Origin: Clostridium sp. AM34-11AC
GTDB taxonomy: Bacteria > Bacillota > Clostridia > Lachnospirales > Lachnospiraceae
Assembly (NCBI RefSeq): GCF_003435375.1
Contig: NZ_QWGL01000004.1
Location: 62,001-126,000, forward strand
Length of the DNA stretch: 64,000 nt
Direction of reading: 5' to 3'
Below the pieces are notes generated by a model. That model searched no databases. It worked only from the letters and a program-made list of their open reading frames with translations, and was not told where the DNA came from. The translations under genes and the position numbers were made by a program. Position 1 is the stretch's first letter; each line of letters opens with the position of its first letter. This document shows positions 61,503 to 64,000 of this stretch, one piece after another.

Positions 61503-62252
61503 TTATTTTGCGTATCCGTTCTCACCCTGGAACACGACGATCTTTTCTGCTTTATTTCCGTTCTCATCATTCCAGATCAGGATCTCGGTTCCTTCTGTGA
61601 GGTCTTCCTCGGAGACAATATTTCTTGTCAGATATGGAAGAAGTCTTGTTTCAGCGGTAATCATGTAATTGATCCCATTCTCGGCTGTGAGGATCCGCTC
61701 ACCTTCTGTATTTGCAGCCATCAATTCCTTTACCTTCGTGTATCTCGGGAAATCATATCCCTCTGCCTGTACTAAGATCAGCAGACCATTTGTAATCGGC
61801 GGAAGGCTCAACGTCATTGCCTCGTCTACATAAGCGCTGATGGTATTTCCTTCTTTCAGATCACTGAGTTCCACCGGATAACCATTCTCTGCATCCAGAA
61901 CCTTCGTATCCTCTGCGATCGTAATTACAACATCCTCATCAAATCCATTATCCTGGCGATGCATCGTAAGCTGTCCATCTTCCACAGAAACGATCGTTCC
62001 CATCATCGGATCAGACTCACTCGCGGACTCCGTGTCTGCCGCTCCACTTTCCTGACCGGTACCGTCCGGAAGTTTTCCCGCCTCGTTTTCCGTAGTCGCA
62101 GATGTCTCAGTTCCTGCAGGAGTCTCAACGGCTGTCGTTTTTGTCTCCTCCTTTGTCTGTCCATCCGCCTTGCCGCATCCGGTGATCCCCATAGATGCAA
62201 TCATCATGGCCGCACAGGCCAGCGCTGTCATTCTTTTCATATTTTTCGTCAT
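61503..62252 (-). CDS. Lipoprotein of unknown function
   Basis: Exported lipoprotein of 249 residues. Signal MTKNMKRMTALACAAMMIAS followed by the lipobox with Cys26, then a Thr/Glu/Ala-rich linker to about residue 80. The globular part (about 82-249) is rich in beta-strands; GTIVSVEDGQLTMHRQD and GTEILIWNDENGNKAEKIVV suggest two repeats of a small beta-barrel unit of about 70-80 residues. I do not recognise the family. AGGAGG lies 9 nt before the ATG. It is followed by the SASP gene 82 bp on, without a visible terminator between them. Confidence 0.7.
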   Translation of the reverse strand: MTKNMKRMTALACAAMMIASMGITGCGKADGQTKEETKTTAVETPAGTETSATTENEAGKLPDGTGQESGAADTESASESDPMMGTIVSVEDGQLTMHRQDNGFDEDVVITIAEDTKVLDAENGYPVELSDLKEGNTISAYVDEAMTLSLPPITNGLLILVQAEGYDFPRYTKVKELMAANTEGERILTAENGINYMITAETRLLPYLTRNIVSEEDLTEGTEILIWNDENGNKAEKIVVFQGENGYAK

Positions 62253-62354
62253 AATAAAATTCCTCCTGTTCTCTTGTATCGGTCTTTGCCGGACTGCATT
62301 GTTTTACAGCGTTCTCCTTCAAATACCGATTTGCGGCCGTCCTGATTTTCCAAG

Positions 62355-62372
62355 GTTACTGTTCACAGTAAC
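62355..62372. repeat. Short relative of hairpin family D, copy 3
   Basis: GTTACTGTTCACAGTAAC: the outer stem and the GTTCAC loop of the 31-bp repeats, without the middle block. Confidence 0.4.
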
Positions 62373-62500
62373 TTTTCAGGTTCTTCCGCCGTCTTTTGCT
62401 TTTGTACGGTTATCTTAACATACAAACCTTGAGATTACACTATGATTTCAATTACAAATCCCTTACGCATTTTTGTAGTGCGGGCATAATTTGCGGCATT

Positions 62501-62580
62501 TCTGCGGCAGGCTTCGCGGCCTCTGAAATCCGTTTCGATCGGCATCGAAAAATAACTCCGACGCATGACAATGCCGCAGA
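62501..62580. repeat. Palindromic intergenic structure
   Basis: Ends TCTGCGGCA/TGCCGCAGA (9 bp) enclose TTTCGAT/ATCGAAA (7 bp). It lies in the 451-bp gap between the lipoprotein gene and rpsA; no gene is recognised there. Confidence 0.4.
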
Positions 62581-62638
62581 CCCCCGCAGGCATGAAATTT
62601 GACTCACTGTTTATAAAAATGAATGTGTCCTGTTGCGC

Positions 62639-62672
62639 AAAAAAGGACACCGCCCGTAAAGAACGATGTCCT
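62639..62672 (-). terminator. Terminator of rpsA
   Basis: Stem AGGACA..CG/CG..TGTCCT followed by six T on the minus strand. A GTGTCC at 62625-62630 could pair with the same arm and compete. Confidence 0.8.
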
Positions 62673-62703
62673 CGAAAATTCTTATTTAAGAATCACCTTC
62701 GGA

Positions 62704-63783
62704 TTACTCCTCTGTCTGCTCCTGTGCGTTGTCAGCCTCGAGAGCCTTCATGCTTAAGCTGATCTTTCTGTCTGCCTCGTTGAAGTCAACGATCTTAGCA
62801 GTGATCTCCTGACCGATGGAAAGTACATCAGCCGGCTTAGCAACGTGCTCTCTGGAGATCTGGGATACATGAAGCAGAGCGTCTACGCCCGGCTCAAGCT
62901 CAACGAATGCGCCGAAGTCAGTCATACGAGCTACCTTACCTGTAACTACGTTGCCTACTGCGTACTTCTCAGCAGCGTCAGCCCACGGATTTGTCTCCGG
63001 GAACTTCATGGAAAGGGCAATCTTCTCACCGTTGATGTCTTTGATGAGAGCTGTTACCTTATCGCCAACCTTGAAGACCTTCTTCGGGTTCTCGATTCTG
63101 CCCCAGGACATCTCGGAGATGTGGAGTAAACCGTCAGCGCCGCCGAGATCGATGAATGCACCGAAATCAGTTACGTTCTTAACAGTTCCTTCTACCTTGT
63201 CACCTACATGGATCTTCTCGAAGAGAGCTTTCTGCATCTCAGCCTTCTTAGCAACGATAAGCTGCTTGCGGTCGCCGATGACTCTTCTTCTTCTCGGATT
63301 GAACTCTGTGATAACGAATTCGATCTCTTTATCAGCATATTTGGATAAATCTTTCTCATATACGTCGGATACAAGACTTGCCGGGATGAAGATTCTAGCT
63401 TCGTCCACGATCACACTTAAACCGCCGTCAAGAACCTGGGAAACCTTTGCTGTAAGAACCTCGTGGTTCTCAAATGCCTCCTCAAGTCTCTTATTTCCTC
63501 TGTCTGCAGCCAGTCTCTTGTAGGAAAGAGCGACCTGACCCTCACCGTCGTTCACCTTTACGACTTTGGCTTCCATCTCGTCACCAACATGTACAAGATT
63601 TCTTAAGTCTACGTTGGACTCGTTTGTGTATTCACTGCGGGTAATGATGCCATCAGACTTGTAACCAATATTTAAAACGATTTCGTCTTCTTTTACGTCA
63701 ATGACCTTACCGGTGACAACCTCTCCTGTACGTATTGTTTTTAATGATTCTTCTAACATTTGTTCAAAACTTAACTCTGACAT
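62704..63783 (-). CDS. rpsA: 30S ribosomal protein S1
   Basis: RNA-binding protein of 359 residues with four S1 domains: about 17-88 (GEVVTGKVIDVKEDEIVLNI), 105-172 (a divergent one, VIVDEARIFIPASLVSD), 188-259 (GTVKNVTDFGAFIDLGGADG) and 272-346 (GKVARMTDFGAFVELEPGVD). The four-domain form is usual in Firmicutes, against six in E. coli. It overlaps the end of ispH by 13 bp; in clostridia these two are often adjacent or fused, and here they are separate frames. Confidence 0.94.
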   Translation of the reverse strand: MSELSFEQMLEESLKTIRTGEVVTGKVIDVKEDEIVLNIGYKSDGIITRSEYTNESNVDLRNLVHVGDEMEAKVVKVNDGEGQVALSYKRLAADRGNKRLEEAFENHEVLTAKVSQVLDGGLSVIVDEARIFIPASLVSDVYEKDLSKYADKEIEFVITEFNPRRRRVIGDRKQLIVAKKAEMQKALFEKIHVGDKVEGTVKNVTDFGAFIDLGGADGLLHISEMSWGRIENPKKVFKVGDKVTALIKDINGEKIALSMKFPETNPWADAAEKYAVGNVVTGKVARMTDFGAFVELEPGVDALLHVSQISREHVAKPADVLSIGQEITAKIVDFNEADRKISLSMKALEADNAQEQTEE

Positions 63784-64000
63784 TTAGTATGAACCTCCTC
63801 GATAATATTGTTTGGGGTTGACGCCCCGGCCGTAATACCTACACTGCGCACAGAACTAATACATTCAGGATTAAAGTCGCCCAGAGTCTGGATGTAATAG
63901 GTGTTTTTACATTCCTTCCGGCAGATATCGTATAGCTTCTGGGTATTCGAGCTGTGTTTCCCGCCGATAACCAGCATCACGTCCACCTGTGAGGCTATCC
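63771..64000 (-). CDS. ispH: 4-hydroxy-3-methylbut-2-enyl diphosphate reductase, 3' part
   Basis: Last step of the MEP isoprenoid pathway. Only the C-terminal 75 or so residues are inside the window; the gene continues past the right edge. The visible part IASQVDVMLVIGGKHSSNTQ and NPECISSVRSVGITAGASTP is diagnostic, including a late Fe-S cysteine. Confidence 0.93.
   Translation of the reverse strand, partial: IASQVDVMLVIGGKHSSNTQKLYDICRKECKNTYYIQTLGDFNPECISSVRSVGITAGASTPNNIIEEVHTKCQS

Overview
The window reads as chromosomal DNA from a spore-forming, anaerobic Firmicute, most likely a member of the Lachnospiraceae (Clostridia). The signs are spore genes (an alpha/beta-type SASP, a GerA-family germinant receptor subunit, a SleB-like hydrolase, a SpoIID-like protein), a pyrophosphate-type phosphofructokinase, a Na+-translocating decarboxylase module, the redox regulator Rex heading an acpS-nnr-alr-mazF operon, and consensus sigma-A promoters of the form TTGACA-N17-TATAAT with AGGAGG ribosome binding sites. 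Nearly everything is on the minus strand. Only pfp, xpt, an MBL-fold hydrolase and the gerA-like gene are on the plus strand. I see no tRNA, rRNA, CRISPR array, prophage or complete insertion sequence.

Layout. 1-2.2 kb: end of a carboxyltransferase/OadG decarboxylase operon. 2.3-6 kb: YitT-type membrane protein, small transaldolase/F6P aldolase, large lipoprotein. 6.3-9.9 kb: oleate hydratase and PPi-type phosphofructokinase, divergent, each with a clear promoter. 10-17.2 kb: SpoIID-like protein, AI-2E-family permease, a probable 6S RNA gene, HAD phosphatase, SleB-like hydrolase, YbaK deacylase. 17.4-25 kb: a TrpXYZ-like ABC importer, recQ, xpt, a CorC/HlyC-type protein. 25-29.5 kb: rex-acpS-nnr-alr-mazF. 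29.6-33.5 kb: ABC-F ATPase with a possible leader peptide, MATE transporter. 33.8-36.7 kb: methionine importer metNIQ. 36.9-42.6 kb: Mrp, HPr, MBL hydrolase, queH, rpoD, a lipid kinase. 42.8-50.7 kb: a long minus-strand run nadE-trmH-nfeD-SPFH-patatin-(membrane protein)-birA-mutY. 51.5-57.3 kb: gerA-like gene, second ABC-F, AEC transporter, guaB. 57.5-61.1 kb: cobalamin genes cbiG-cobU/cobU-cobD. 61.2-64 kb: SASP, an unknown lipoprotein, rpsA and the 3' part of ispH.

The genes are mainly housekeeping: redox sensing tied to lipid and wall precursors (rex operon), NAD and biotin supply (nadE, birA; biotin is needed by the decarboxylase at the left edge), purine salvage and GMP synthesis (xpt, guaB), B12 synthesis, methionine uptake, and membrane/wall maintenance.

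The most unusual content is in the intergenic DNA. (i) A 133-bp palindromic element with 14-bp terminal inverted repeats occurs twice, each time flanked by 7-8 bp direct repeats like a target-site duplication; one copy lies in the 5' leader of the HPr gene, and a truncated third copy sits between the lipid kinase gene and rpoD. (ii) A second family occurs five times, in long and short forms; four copies begin in the T-tract of a rho-independent terminator. (iii) A 41-bp hairpin occurs twice without a mismatch. (iv) A 31-bp hairpin occurs twice with one compensatory base pair, plus a shortened third copy. These look like families of small non-autonomous or REP-like elements of this lineage. I could run no search, so their novelty is untested.
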